This document shows, in pieces, positions 44,492 to 53,417 of a DNA stretch of 64,000 bases; position 1 is the first letter of the stretch; the number at the start of each line of letters is the position of its first letter. Under the pieces are notes generated by a model. That model saw only the letters and a program-made list of their open reading frames with translations, made no database searches and had not been told where the DNA came from. This DNA is from Gammaproteobacteria bacterium (GTDB taxonomy: Bacteria > Pseudomonadota > Gammaproteobacteria > UBA4575): the NCBI GenBank assembly GCA_028279275.1, contig JANQOB010000018.1:434001-498000 (forward strand), given 5' to 3'. The position numbers and the translations under genes are program-made.

Positions 44492-45415
44492 ATGGAATAC
44501 AAAGACTATTACAAAATACTCGGCGTGGAACGTGATGCAAAAGAAGCTGAAATCAAAACAGCTTATCGACGTCTTGCGCGCAAGTATCACCCTGATGTAA
44601 GCAAAGAATCGAATGCCGAAGAAAAGTTTAAAGAAGTAGGTGAAGCGTATGAGGTATTAAAAGACCCGCAAAAACGCCAAGCTTATGATCAACTTGGCGC
44701 GAATTGGAAAGCGGGGCAAAATTTTAATCCACCTCCTGGTTGGGAAGATATTTTTACGAATGCAGGATTTTCAACTGGATCTACTGCTGGTGGTTTTGGT
44801 ACCAGTGGCTTCAGTGATTTTTTTGAATCTATGTTTGGTGGTGGATTTGCTCAAAGTGCAACGTCAGGATTTGGTCAATCACATATGCGAGCTCAAGGTG
44901 CCGATCAACATGCGAGTATTACGGTGTCACTTGAAGATGTATTTAATGGTGCAAAGAAAAATATTCGTTTGGGCAGTGGGCGAAACTTAGATGTAAAAAT
45001 TCCCAAAGGCATCACTTCGGGTAAACGCATTCGTCTCACGGGCCAAGGAGGTGCAGGTACAGGTGGAGGGCCAAATGGAGATTTGTATTTAGAAATTTCC
45101 ATTACACCACACCGCTTATTTAAATTAGAGGGTAAAGATATTCTATTGGATCTTCCCATAACACCTTGGGAGGCCGCATTAGGTGCGCGTGTTGAAGTAC
45201 CCACCTTAGGTGGTCGAGTAGAAACTAAAATTCCTGCAGGTTCGCAGTCGGGTAAGAAACTACGCTTAAAAAAACGTGGTTTAAGCGGTAATCCCCCGGG
45301 TGATCAAATTGTCACCCTGCAAATCATGATACCTAAGAGTACTACCGATGAAGATAAAAGCTACTTTGAGGAAATGGCAAAACGTTTTCCTTTTAATCCG
45401 CGGGAGAAGATTTAA
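44492..45415 (+). CDS. cbpA: DnaJ-type co-chaperone, CbpA class
   Basis: A 307-residue type II J-domain protein stimulating DnaK. The J domain (about 3-70) has the HPD motif in ARKYHPDVS. A Gly/Phe-rich region follows (about 80-130). There is no zinc-finger domain. The two C-terminal substrate domains (about 133-300) include TVSLEDVFNGAKKN and LEISITPHRLFKLEGKDI. This layout is CbpA rather than DnaJ. The CbpM partner is not adjacent. Confidence 0.9.
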   Translation: MEYKDYYKILGVERDAKEAEIKTAYRRLARKYHPDVSKESNAEEKFKEVGEAYEVLKDPQKRQAYDQLGANWKAGQNFNPPPGWEDIFTNAGFSTGSTAGGFGTSGFSDFFESMFGGGFAQSATSGFGQSHMRAQGADQHASITVSLEDVFNGAKKNIRLGSGRNLDVKIPKGITSGKRIRLTGQGGAGTGGGPNGDLYLEISITPHRLFKLEGKDILLDLPITPWEAALGARVEVPTLGGRVETKIPAGSQSGKKLRLKKRGLSGNPPGDQIVTLQIMIPKSTTDEDKSYFEEMAKRFPFNPREKI

Positions 45416-45496
45416 ATATAGGGATTATCAACAAAGGATCTTTGATCTTATAATTCGGTCTGATTCATAAGGACCTATAACAAGAACATATAAGGT

Positions 45497-46861
45497 ATGA
45501 ATTTTAAATCACTACATCTTTGTGCGCTGTGCATGCTACTTATACTCAGTGCAAGTCATTTAACGGTCTATGCGGGTTTACCCAATCATGTAGACGGTGA
45601 GCCTTTACCCTCGTTAGCGCCGATGTTAGAGCGCACCACTCCTTCAGTGGTAAATATTTCCACGACCGGCAAAGTCGTCGTGCGCGATCCTTTTTTTGAT
45701 GATCCGTTTTTTCGGCGTTTTTTTGATATTCCGCAACAACAGCGCGAGCGAAAAACTACAGGTTTAGGTTCCGGTGTCATTATTGATGCAAAAAATGGTT
45801 ATGTGATTACCAATTCGCATGTCATCGACAAAGCTCAAGACATCGTCGTGACCTTAGAAGATGGCCAACGTTTTGATGCAAAAGTGATTGGTAAAGATCC
45901 TGGTGCCGATATAGCGGTGATTCAAATTGATGCCACCAATCTCAGTGAAATTTCGTTTGGTGATTCGGACAGCTTGCGGCAAGGAGATTTTGTTGTAGCA
46001 ATTGGCAATCCGTTTGGACTCGGGCAAACCGTAACTTCTGGAATTGTAAGTGCACTGGGTCGCAGTGGTCTGGGGATTGAATCTTATGAAGATTTTATTC
46101 AAACCGATGCTTCTATTAATCCCGGTAATTCAGGGGGTGCGTTAGTGAATTTGCGTGGCGAACTGATTGGCATTAATACCGCAATCTATGGCCCCAGTGG
46201 CGGTAACGTGGGGATTGGGTTTGCAATACCCATAAACATGGCCCAACAAATCACGGCCCAATTAATTGAACACGGTGAAGTTAAACGGGGTCGCCTAGGG
46301 TTCAGTGCACAGGATTTAACCCCCGAACTTGCACAAGCCTTCGGTATTTCGCGTAATAAAGGCGTAGTGGTCGCACGGGTAGAAAAGGATTCGCCCGCGG
46401 ATAAAGCGGACATGCAAGTGGGTGATGTGATTGTCGCGGTTAATGGTCGAGAAGTAACAAGCTCTGCACAAGTGCGGAATGAAATCGGATTACTTCGAAT
46501 TGGTGATCGCGTAGAAATTGATATTTTGCGCAATGGAAAAGCGCGTGCACTTAAGGCAACGCTACAAGATAAAGTCATGAAAAGCGTGCAAGGAAAAAAA
46601 CTAAGTACATTTTTAGCAGGTGCAGAATTTAGTGAAGTGAGTGAAGATACCGCGCGTGGATCCATTTCAGGAATTGAAGTGATCAGTGTAACTGGCAGAG
46701 CAGCAAGTTCGGGACTGCGCAAAGGCGACTTGATTTTAAGTGTCAATAAACAACGCGTGAAATCGATACGCGAAATGCAAGATGCACTGAAGAAAAATGA
46801 GGATGCGGTGTTATTAAATATACAACGCGATTCACGTGGATTGTTCTTACTGATTCAGTAA
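45497..46861 (+). CDS. degQ: DegQ-type periplasmic serine protease (Do family)
   Basis: A 454-residue periplasmic protease-chaperone. Signal peptide about 1-27 (LTVYAG). The trypsin-like domain carries the triad His in ITNSHVIDKA (near 108), Asp in GADIAVIQID (near 138) and Ser in NPGNSGGALVN (near 212). PDZ1 follows with GRLGFSAQDLTPELAQAFG, and a shorter PDZ2 ends the protein. The LA loop is short, as in DegQ rather than DegP. It stands after the hsp20/cbpA genes. Confidence 0.92.
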   Translation: MNFKSLHLCALCMLLILSASHLTVYAGLPNHVDGEPLPSLAPMLERTTPSVVNISTTGKVVVRDPFFDDPFFRRFFDIPQQQRERKTTGLGSGVIIDAKNGYVITNSHVIDKAQDIVVTLEDGQRFDAKVIGKDPGADIAVIQIDATNLSEISFGDSDSLRQGDFVVAIGNPFGLGQTVTSGIVSALGRSGLGIESYEDFIQTDASINPGNSGGALVNLRGELIGINTAIYGPSGGNVGIGFAIPINMAQQITAQLIEHGEVKRGRLGFSAQDLTPELAQAFGISRNKGVVVARVEKDSPADKADMQVGDVIVAVNGREVTSSAQVRNEIGLLRIGDRVEIDILRNGKARALKATLQDKVMKSVQGKKLSTFLAGAEFSEVSEDTARGSISGIEVISVTGRAASSGLRKGDLILSVNKQRVKSIREMQDALKKNEDAVLLNIQRDSRGLFLLIQ

Positions 46862-46865
46862 ATTT

Positions 46866-47192
46866 TTATTTCATCAATTTATAACCTTTGCGTTTCAGCA
46901 TCGCTTGTTTCCATTGGTTACCTTTAAAGCCAATCATTAAGTGCGTTAATAATAGTAGGGCATTCGGTAACAAAAGATAGGTTTGGGTTAAGTTAATCAA
47001 TTTTTCTGAAACGGTAGGAAGAAAAGCATTACCTGCAAAAGCATAAACATACAAAGGGAGTTGAATCAGCATGAATACAATGCCATAACCCCAAAGGCCT
47101 TTTGCAAGCAACCAGCCCCATGAAAAGATAAAGGCTAAAAAACTAAAGCCATGGCCAACGTAAATGACATGGTCATTTTTAACGAAATTCAT
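46866..47192 (-). CDS. Small inner-membrane protein, unknown function
   Basis: A 108-residue protein with three hydrophobic segments (about 10-32, 37-55 and 70-92) and a basic C-terminal tail (KGNQWKQAMLKRKGYKLMK). I recognise no family. The gene ends 4 bp from degQ (convergent), and its ATG is followed upstream by the moaD gene on the same strand at a 40-bp distance, so co-transcription with moaD is likely. Confidence 0.72.
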   Translation of the reverse strand: MNFVKNDHVIYVGHGFSFLAFIFSWGWLLAKGLWGYGIVFMLIQLPLYVYAFAGNAFLPTVSEKLINLTQTYLLLPNALLLLTHLMIGFKGNQWKQAMLKRKGYKLMK

Positions 47193-47232
47193 GTTTCTAT
47201 CGATGAAAAATTTTTGGAAAGATTAAGCTGGA

Positions 47233-47466
47233 CTATCCGCCCGTTACAGGCGGGAAAAACGCGACCTCATCTCCATCGGCCACTTGTTCAGAAAAGCTTG
47301 CATACTCTTGGTTGACCGCCACTAATAAATTCTCGGGGCGCGGCATATTGGAGGTCGCTTGATTCCAAACCTCTTCTACCGTGCTGGATTCAGCAATGGG
47401 CACACTATCGCTGCTGCGACCAATCGTTTCGCGCAAGCTGGCAAAATATTTAACGTTTACCGTCAT
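47233..47466 (-). CDS. moaD: Molybdopterin synthase small subunit MoaD
   Basis: A 77-residue ubiquitin-like sulfur carrier from ATG 47466 (MTVNVKYFASLRETIG); a TTG 13 codons upstream is unlikely because the product would extend past the family start. The C-terminal Gly-Gly that is adenylated and thiocarboxylated is intact (FFPPVTGG). It works with MoaE, which is not in the window, to convert precursor Z into molybdopterin. It is divergent from moaC across a 65-bp gap. Confidence 0.92.
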   Translation of the reverse strand: MTVNVKYFASLRETIGRSSDSVPIAESSTVEEVWNQATSNMPRPENLLVAVNQEYASFSEQVADGDEVAFFPPVTGG

Positions 47467-47531
47467 TCTATAAATTAAACCCTTGAATTCATCACCTAAA
47501 ATCAACTATGAAATGATACCATTTAAAGACA

Positions 47532-48011
47532 ATGAGCAAGTTGACGCATTTTAATCAACAAGGTGAAGCGCACATGGTAGATGTGGGCGAGAAACCTGTA
47601 AGTCATCGTATCGCGGTGGCGGATGGACGCATTCGCATGCAAACTGAAACCTTACAGCTCATTCAAAGTGGTGGACATAAAAAAGGGGATGTGTTGGGTA
47701 TCGCACGCATCGCAGGCATCATGGGCGCTAAGAAAACCTCAGAGCTGGTACCGTTATGTCATCCATTAGCACTTACATCCGTCGAAGTAGAATTTAGTGT
47801 TGAAGAGGCACCGGCTACAGTGTATTGCAAAGCGACCGCTGAAACCCGAGGACAAACCGGGGTAGAGATGGAAGCCCTTACCGCCGTGCAAATTGCACTG
47901 TTAACTATTTATGATATGTGCAAAGCCGTGGATCGAGGCATGGTGTTGCAAGACATCGCGTTGCTGAGTAAACAGGGCGGAAAATCGGGGACATGGATGC
48001 GCGAAGCATAA
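47532..48011 (+). CDS. moaC: Cyclic pyranopterin monophosphate synthase MoaC
   Basis: A 159-residue enzyme making cyclic pyranopterin monophosphate, the first isolable molybdenum cofactor precursor. Seen: [37 protein letters not shown] (substrate-binding), [20 protein letters not shown] and the catalytic MCKAVDRGM near residue 127. It is divergent from moaD. Molybdenum enzymes themselves are not in the window. Confidence 0.96.
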   Translation: MSKLTHFNQQGEAHMVDVGEKPVSHRIAVADGRIRMQTETLQLIQSGGHKKGDVLGIARIAGIMGAKKTSELVPLCHPLALTSVEVEFSVEEAPATVYCKATAETRGQTGVEMEALTAVQIALLTIYDMCKAVDRGMVLQDIALLSKQGGKSGTWMREA

Positions 48012-48074
48012 ACTTACTTTCGTTAGTAAGGTCAAATAAGCCATAAGAAAAATAATCAGGCCAGGAGTGCAGCT

Positions 48075-50045
48075 GTGAAAATTATCAAATACATCCTCAT
48101 TGCCATCCCATTACTTATTATTCTAGTCATCGGTGCAGGAGCATTCTTTTTATCGACTCTAGACTTGAATGCATACAAATCTCTCATTGTAGAAAAAACC
48201 AAAGAGGCCACGGGAAGAGAACTCACCATTACAGGAGATATTGGTCACCAATTGTTTCCGCGCTTAGGGCTTTCATTAGGGAATACCACCTTTGGTAATG
48301 CAGAAGGTTTTGGACAGAAACCGATGGCCAGCATTGAAGAAGTAGACATTAATGTTGCCGTCATGCCATTACTTAAAGGCAAAATTGAAGCTTCAAAACT
48401 AAAGCTGCATGGTTTGAAAATGAATCTGCACAAAAATGCTCAGGGAGTCACAAATTGGGATGACTTAATTCCAGAAGAAACGACGCAGAAAACGAGCGAA
48501 GAAAAAAGCTCGCAAACCACGGATGTGGAATTAGCTATTAATGGAATTGAAATTACGGATGCTGAATTACTTTGGCAAGATGATCAGGCAGGTAGCAAAA
48601 TTCAAATTGCACCTTTTAATCTCACTACCGGTGCATTAGGGGATGGTAAACCTACAGATGTAAACATGGATTTGAATTTAAAAAATACAAATCCTGTGAT
48701 GGATGCAACACTCAAGATCTTTGCTGAAGCTATATTCGATTCCAAAGCACAAACCTTACAACTGAATGGTTTGGATGTAGATCTGCTTTCAACGGGTGAG
48801 TCTTTTCCAAATGGCGCGATGGAGTTAGATTTGACTTCAAACGTGAGTGGTAACTTTGCAACGCAAAAATATGCCATGGAAAATACTAAAATTAATATAG
48901 CAGGCACCGGCGATGCGTTCCCGGAAGGCAAACTGGATGTTTCCATGCAGACGAATATTAATGCCGACCTTGCAAATGAAGCATTAAGTCTCAGTTCTCT
49001 TGTGTTATCCATGGTGGATACCGAACTTACAGGGGATGCGTCCGTGCAGTCGTTCAGTAAGCCTAATGTTAAATTTTCCTTAGCCTCTGAGTTGTTGGAT
49101 TTAGATAAATTATTACCGACTTCCAGTGCAGAAGAAAAATCAGAAAGTACCCCCGCAGATGAAAACGAACCGATTGAATTGCCTACTCAGACACTTCGAG
49201 ATATGCGTGTGAATGGAGATATCGCCGTTGGTAAATTAATTGTTTCCGGAATGACCATGACGAATGTGAAAGCAACGGTCACGGCCAAAGGCGGTTTACT
49301 CCAAGTCACGCCGATGTCGATGAATCTTTATGACGGTACAATGCAAGGAAAGGCTAGTGTTGATGTACGTGGTGATACTCCCAAATATGCACTGGCTACC
49401 AATATTGCCGATGTTGCGATAGATAAACTAAGCGTTGATTTCTTAGGCGAAGAACAAGCGTATGTTCGAGGCGTGAGCAATCTTTCTCTGGATATCAACA
49501 CTACCGGCAATAGTGTTGCGGAATTGAAGCGTGCATTGGATGGCCAAGTGAAATTAAATGCGGCGGAAGGCGCATTACGCGATGCAAAACTGGCAGCCAA
49601 TGTAGAAAAAGCAGCCGCTTTTTTGAAAGGTCGAGAACCGAAACCTACAGGAGAAGAGCTGGTATTTGATAAATTATTTGGTACGTTCAACATCACCAAC
49701 GGATTGTCGGATAACAAAGATTTCACACTCAACACGCCATTGATCCATGCTAAAGGAATAGGCCAAGTAGATATCGCAAAATCAACAACGGATTATGAGA
49801 TAGCGATTGGTTTATCGGAAGAACCGGATAAATGCGGAGTACCGATCTCGGTGAAAGGACCCTTTGAAAAATTAAGTTACGGTGTGGACGCCGGTGCAGC
49901 GTTGAAATGTGCACAAGCTGAAAAAATTGCTGAAAAGAAAGAAGAGCTCCAGGAAAAGATTGATAAAAAAATAGAAGAAGAGATTTCAGACAAATTAGGG
50001 GAAGGTTTAGGGGAATCGCTTAAAGATAAACTAAAATTATTCTAA
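48075..50045 (+). CDS. AsmA family protein
   Basis: A 656-residue AsmA-like protein of the bridge-type family involved in outer-membrane lipid transport or assembly. The GTG start at 48075 follows AGGAG. One N-terminal membrane helix (about 5-27) precedes the AsmA domain: LDLNAYKSLIVEKTKEATGRELTI then LGLSLGNTTFGNAEGF. A long beta-rich periplasmic body follows, and the AsmA_2-like C-terminal part ends in a Lys/Glu-rich helix (KKEELQEKIDKKIEEEISD). The SRPBCC gene overlaps its stop codon. AsmA-mutY-yggX order is conserved in Pseudomonas. Confidence 0.9.
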   Translation: MKIIKYILIAIPLLIILVIGAGAFFLSTLDLNAYKSLIVEKTKEATGRELTITGDIGHQLFPRLGLSLGNTTFGNAEGFGQKPMASIEEVDINVAVMPLLKGKIEASKLKLHGLKMNLHKNAQGVTNWDDLIPEETTQKTSEEKSSQTTDVELAINGIEITDAELLWQDDQAGSKIQIAPFNLTTGALGDGKPTDVNMDLNLKNTNPVMDATLKIFAEAIFDSKAQTLQLNGLDVDLLSTGESFPNGAMELDLTSNVSGNFATQKYAMENTKINIAGTGDAFPEGKLDVSMQTNINADLANEALSLSSLVLSMVDTELTGDASVQSFSKPNVKFSLASELLDLDKLLPTSSAEEKSESTPADENEPIELPTQTLRDMRVNGDIAVGKLIVSGMTMTNVKATVTAKGGLLQVTPMSMNLYDGTMQGKASVDVRGDTPKYALATNIADVAIDKLSVDFLGEEQAYVRGVSNLSLDINTTGNSVAELKRALDGQVKLNAAEGALRDAKLAANVEKAAAFLKGREPKPTGEELVFDKLFGTFNITNGLSDNKDFTLNTPLIHAKGIGQVDIAKSTTDYEIAIGLSEEPDKCGVPISVKGPFEKLSYGVDAGAALKCAQAEKIAEKKEELQEKIDKKIEEEISDKLGEGLGESLKDKLKLF

Positions 50046-50587
50046 TGAAATCCCTATTTTTAGGGTTCGCTATTTGGTTGGGGTTGTGCACAAGCGCAAT
50101 AGCTGAAGATGTTGGTGTTCGCTATGAAGATAAAAAGTATTTTTTAAGCGCAACATTTGAAGTGAATGCTCCACCAGCGCGCGTTATGAGAGTGCTCACG
50201 GATTTCGACAACATTGCGGACCTGAATCCTGCGATTATTGAAAGTGAACAACAAAGTTCTCCGGTTGGTGAAGGGTTACGCGTTAAAACGGTCATTAAAG
50301 ACTGTGTATTATTTTTTTGTAAAACCATTACCCGTGTAGAAGATATTACCCAAATGCAAAATGAAAAATTGGAAGCTTTTATTGTGCCGATGTTAAGTGA
50401 TTTGCGTTCGGGTTATGCCGTGTGGGAGTTGCAACCCAGTAGTACAGGTACATCAGTAAAATATGTGGCCGACATGCAGCCAAAGTTTTGGATACCACCC
50501 ATTGTGCGTTCTTATGTACTCACTAAAAAATTCAAGAAACGTGTCAAACAAAGTGTTCAGCTTTTACAAAATAAAGCACAACAATAA
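50045..50587 (+). CDS. Secreted SRPBCC (START-like) family protein
   Basis: A 180-residue protein with a signal peptide (about 1-20, ending SAIA-E) and one START-like hydrophobic-ligand fold (about 25-175): [25 protein letters not shown] is the typical opening strand-helix (in the pattern [17 protein letters not shown]), followed by [13 protein letters not shown] and a C-terminal helix. A Cys pair (DCVLFFCK) could form a disulfide. The ATG overlaps the AsmA stop, so it is translationally coupled and may bind a lipid in the same transport route (inference). Confidence 0.85.
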   Translation: MKSLFLGFAIWLGLCTSAIAEDVGVRYEDKKYFLSATFEVNAPPARVMRVLTDFDNIADLNPAIIESEQQSSPVGEGLRVKTVIKDCVLFFCKTITRVEDITQMQNEKLEAFIVPMLSDLRSGYAVWELQPSSTGTSVKYVADMQPKFWIPPIVRSYVLTKKFKKRVKQSVQLLQNKAQQ

Positions 50588-50592
50588 ATAGA

Positions 50593-51684
50593 ATGAACCC
50601 TTCTTTTAGTCATCAAGTATTAAGTTGGTTTGCCCAACACGGGCGAAAAGACTTACCTTGGCAAACCATAAAAGATCCCTATCGTATCTGGGTGTCAGAA
50701 ATCATGTTGCAGCAAACACGTGTCGATACTGTCATCCCTTACTATGAAAAGTTTATGCAACGTTTTCCTTCTGTTAATAAATTAGCCGAGGCAGATGTTG
50801 ATGAAGTGTTACATCTCTGGACAGGTTTGGGTTACTACGCACGCGCACGTAATTTACATAAAGCTGCACAACAAATATGTGAATTACATGGTGGACAGTT
50901 TCCTAAACACATCGAACAAGTCGTTGCATTGCCCGGTATTGGTCGTTCTACGGCCGCCGCGATTCTCGCATTGAGCTTTGATCAAGCTCATGCAATTTTA
51001 GATGGAAATGTAAAACGCGTGTTGGCACGTTATTTTGCCTTAGCAGGTTGGCCGGGCAAGCGTGAAGTTGAACAACAACTTTGGCAACATGCAGAGGATC
51101 TATTACCTGAAAAACAATTTGCGCATTACACACAAGCGATGATGGACTTGGGAGCAACGGTCTGCACACGTAGTAAACCCATGTGTGATCTTTGTCCGGT
51201 GCAAGATAGTTGTGCCGCATTCGCGCAACAGCGTCAGCATGAACTACCCACACCTAGACCGACGAAAAAAATCCCAGAGCGAGAAGTGATGGTCGCAATT
51301 GTTCGCAGCGAACAAGACGGCTCCATTTGGTTAGAAAAACGTCCAGCGAGTGGAATATGGGGAGGTTTATATAGTTTTCCAGAATTTAAGGATGAAACGT
51401 CGCTGTTACGATGGTCGCGCCAACACCATAAAAATGCTTGTGATCATTATAAACTCCCTATCATTACCCATACTTTCTCGCATTATCGTCTATTCATGCA
51501 TCCTATCGTCATTCAAATAGAGAATAAGCCCAAAAGTGTAATGGAAGACGCACTTGGGGTTTGGTATAAAATGGCAGATCAAAAAATAGGCTTGGCGGCA
51601 CCGGTCAAAAAGGTGCTTGAACAAGTCCTGCAACAACAGAAGGAAGAACCCCATGACGCGCATGGTGCAATGTGTGAAGCTTAA
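50593..51684 (+). CDS. mutY: A/G-specific adenine glycosylase MutY
   Basis: A 363-residue base-excision enzyme removing A opposite 8-oxoG. Catalytic Glu in [13 protein letters not shown] (near 37), HhH motif [13 protein letters not shown] (near 115-127), catalytic Asp in [14 protein letters not shown] (near 138), and the [4Fe-4S] cluster Cys pattern C-x6-C-x2-C-x5-C in [17 protein letters not shown] (near 194-210). A Nudix-like 8-oxoG recognition domain forms the C-terminus (about 230-350). The end overlaps yggX. Confidence 0.96.
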   Translation: MNPSFSHQVLSWFAQHGRKDLPWQTIKDPYRIWVSEIMLQQTRVDTVIPYYEKFMQRFPSVNKLAEADVDEVLHLWTGLGYYARARNLHKAAQQICELHGGQFPKHIEQVVALPGIGRSTAAAILALSFDQAHAILDGNVKRVLARYFALAGWPGKREVEQQLWQHAEDLLPEKQFAHYTQAMMDLGATVCTRSKPMCDLCPVQDSCAAFAQQRQHELPTPRPTKKIPEREVMVAIVRSEQDGSIWLEKRPASGIWGGLYSFPEFKDETSLLRWSRQHHKNACDHYKLPIITHTFSHYRLFMHPIVIQIENKPKSVMEDALGVWYKMADQKIGLAAPVKKVLEQVLQQQKEEPHDAHGAMCEA

Positions 51685-51928
51685 TAAAGAAGCCGAAGGC
51701 CTAGAATACCTACCTTATCCTGGCGACCTTGGTCAAAAAATCTATGACAACGTCTCTCAAGAGGGTTGGCAAATGTGGGTCGGTCATCAAACCATGTTGA
51801 TGAATGAGTATCGTCTTACTCCGGTTGACCCAAAAGCTCGTAAGTTCCTAGAAGAGGAAATGGAAAAGTTCTTTTTCGGTGAAGGCTCTGAAGTTCCTAA
51901 AGAATTCGTTGATCCAAACGCAAAATAG
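51653..51928 (+). CDS. yggX: Oxidative damage protection protein YggX (probable Fe(2+)-trafficking)
   Basis: A 91-residue protein protecting iron-sulfur clusters from oxidation. I start it at ATG 51653, within the last codons of mutY, because GGAAG lies just upstream and [17 protein letters not shown] is the family opening; the conserved Cys7 is present. The mutY-yggX pair is conserved and fits a shared Fe-S theme. A tRNA gene follows. Confidence 0.95.
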   Translation: MTRMVQCVKLNKEAEGLEYLPYPGDLGQKIYDNVSQEGWQMWVGHQTMLMNEYRLTPVDPKARKFLEEEMEKFFFGEGSEVPKEFVDPNAK

Positions 51929-52006
51929 CGCTTGATAGTCATAAACGTATTGACTCCTTATATATAGGTACGTTTAATAGCCCGCTTCAAATTCAAAAAC
52001 AAATCT

Positions 52007-52082
52007 GGCCAGGTAGCTCAGTTGGTAGAGCAGTGGACTGAAAATCCTCGTGTCGGCAGTTCGATTCTGCCCCTGGCCACCA
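52007..52082 (+). tRNA. tRNA-Phe (GAA)
   Basis: A 76-nt cloverleaf: acceptor GGCCAGG pairs with CCTGGCC, D arm GCTC...GAGC, anticodon arm GGACTGAAAATCC with anticodon GAA, T arm GGCAG-TTCGATTC-CTGCC, and an encoded CCA end. It corresponds to the tRNA-Phe found downstream of yggX in Pseudomonas. Confidence 0.97.
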
Positions 52083-52298
52083 TTAAATCAAAAACTTACT
52101 CAAACTTACTTCTTGCATTATACCTTGGTGCTACTCTGGTGCTACACATGAAATTAAAAGATAAAAAAACTTTTCTTTTCTTTTGTGTTTAAATTTTTAA
52201 ACAAGGGGTAGGGTCTAATAGGTCGACCCGCAATATATAAACCCCTCCCCCTCAAGCCTGGTTCCACCATTCACATGTAACTTTCTTTAATTAGGTAA
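52083..52298. other. Post-tRNA intergenic stretch with short tandem repeats
   Basis: No gene of credible length is visible. Immediately after the tRNA lie AAACTTACT twice (52092-52100, 52102-52110) and GGTGCTAC twice (52127-52134, 52138-52145), then a palindrome GTTTAAATTTTTAAAC (52187-52202) and a G/C-rich complementary pair (GGGTC/GACCC). Such short direct repeats beside a tRNA 3' end are typical of integrase-associated attachment regions, but no integrase gene is present. Confidence 0.45.
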
Positions 52299-52328
52299 AA
52301 TGTCCGCTAACGACCCAAAGCGGACATT
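52299..52328 (+). repeat. 30-nt hairpin element, copy 4 (forward)
   Basis: Perfect 10-bp arms AATGTCCGCT and AGCGGACATT flank the centre AACGACCCAA, which differs from copy 1 at only one position. Six T follow, so on the plus strand it can also act as a terminator. It lies upstream of the secreted protein gene at 52388. Confidence 0.92.
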
Positions 52329-52387
52329 TTTTATTGTAAACATTGATAATATACACCTGTAAATCAGATATACAGAATGGGGGTATT

Positions 52388-52879
52388 ATGAAAGCGAACT
52401 TTAATGGATTTTCTATAATAACTGCTTGTTTACTTTTTTCTGTTTCGAGTCATGCCTTGGCCGAGCAAAAAATTAATTTTAAAGATGAGGCTGTAGTTAA
52501 AAATTTGCTTTTCAATAAAAATTGGCTGTGTACTGTAGGAGATGCCCATCTTGGTGCTCGTGCAACTTGGAAGTTTGAAACCTTGGAAGGAAACAAGGTT
52601 TCTGGATCATTAAGAATGGATGCATGCGTAGGTAGCGCAACGAGTGGTACATCTGCAACTGTTAAAGATGGAACATTTAAAGGTAAATTAAAAAAAGATA
52701 CATTGAAATTTTCTGCAAAACCTCCCTTAGGTGGTGCGTGCACGAATTTCAACGGTAAACTAAAATTCTTCTACTTGGATGGAACTGATTTACAAGCTGA
52801 GGGGAAATACAATCGATCAGAAGCAGATGGCTCTGGTGGGTTGAGAGGAACCATAATCTGTTATGTAGAAGATGTTTAA
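52388..52879 (+). CDS. Small secreted protein, unknown (hairpin-flanked)
   Basis: A 163-residue exported protein from ATG 52388 (preceded by GGGGG); an ATG 15 codons upstream would place extra charged residues before the signal peptide. Signal peptide about 1-24 (HALAEQK). The mature part has a repeated beta pattern, four Cys that could form two disulfides (WLCTVGD, DACVGSA, GGACTNF and TIICYVED) and no recognised family. The gene is bracketed by hairpin copies 4 (forward) and 5 (inverted), like the unrelated gene at 14917. Confidence 0.78.
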   Translation: MKANFNGFSIITACLLFSVSSHALAEQKINFKDEAVVKNLLFNKNWLCTVGDAHLGARATWKFETLEGNKVSGSLRMDACVGSATSGTSATVKDGTFKGKLKKDTLKFSAKPPLGGACTNFNGKLKFFYLDGTDLQAEGKYNRSEADGSGGLRGTIICYVEDV

Positions 52880-52942
52880 TTAAGTTAACTCTTATAATTC
52901 TTTACAATCCATAGATCTATAATAGTATTTCTTAAAACCTTA

Positions 52943-52972
52943 AATGTCCGCTATTGGCCGTAAGCAGACATT
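52943..52972 (-). repeat. 30-nt hairpin element, copy 5 (inverted)
   Basis: Plus-strand arms AATGTCCGCT / AGCAGACATT with centre ATTGGCCGTA differ from copy 2 (15348) at a single base. Read on the minus strand, the arms match copy 1 exactly. It closes the 52299-52972 module. Confidence 0.9.
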
Positions 52973-53111
52973 ATCTATGTTAATTGGTAGGAGTAACCTG
53001 GATAGTGCATTCAGTTTATTAGAGAATTTAGCACTTAATTATATCTAGACTCACTAGAAATCCTCAAAAATCAATTTAAGAACAGATACTTATCTATTTG
53101 AAGATAAGGGC

Positions 53112-53142
53112 TTGTAAACGCAAATGCGAATCGATATCATTT
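53112..53142 (+). promoter_or_regulatory. Fur-boxed promoter of the haem uptake operon
   Basis: TTGTAA (53112-53117) and TATCAT (53135-53140) are separated by exactly 17 bp and form a good sigma-70 promoter. A Fur-box-like dyad (AAATGCGAAT then CGATATCATTT, 53122-53142; 16 of 20 positions fit AAATGAGAATNATTCTCATTT) overlaps the spacer and -10, so iron-loaded Fur would block polymerase. The predicted start is at about 53147-53149, at or next to the hemP ATG. Confidence 0.72.
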
Positions 53143-53148
53143 GCAAGC

Positions 53149-53325
53149 ATGGTCATCGACACACAATCCGAATCATTTGACGCTGAGAGAACAATTTCTA
53201 TTAAGAATAAGCGTTTATTGAGTTCCGATTTGTTCGCTAACACCAATGAATTATTCATCGTTCATAACGATGAGGAATACAAGTTAAGAATTACAGGAAA
53301 TAATAAATTAATTTTAACTAAATAA
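53149..53325 (+). CDS. hemP: Hemin uptake protein HemP
   Basis: A 58-residue HemP-family protein from ATG 53149. The conserved C-terminal half is clear: KRLLSSDLFANTNELFIVHN then EEYKLRITGNNKLILTK. HemP members in other bacteria help haem uptake or act as regulators of it. No ribosome site lies upstream of the ATG, and the promoter places the transcript start at or beside it, so a leaderless message is likely. The alternative TTG at 53098 would span the promoter and is rejected. It heads the haem operon. Confidence 0.85.
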   Translation: MVIDTQSESFDAERTISIKNKRLLSSDLFANTNELFIVHNDEEYKLRITGNNKLILTK

Positions 53326-53417
53326 AATCTAAAAAAGCTAGTAGCTACGAACTTCGTCACCGATTATTAGGCAGCCAGGCACTAAGTAAACGCTTTAAAA
53401 ACTAAAGGAAGTTTAAA

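Noticed and set aside
52081-52260. Integrase gene remnant next to tRNA-Phe
   Set aside because: No reading frame longer than about 20 codons with integrase motifs is present on either strand; only short repeats suggest an attachment site.
53098-53148. Extended HemP start at TTG 53098
   Set aside because: It would include the predicted -35/-10 and Fur site inside the coding region and adds residues not found in the HemP family.
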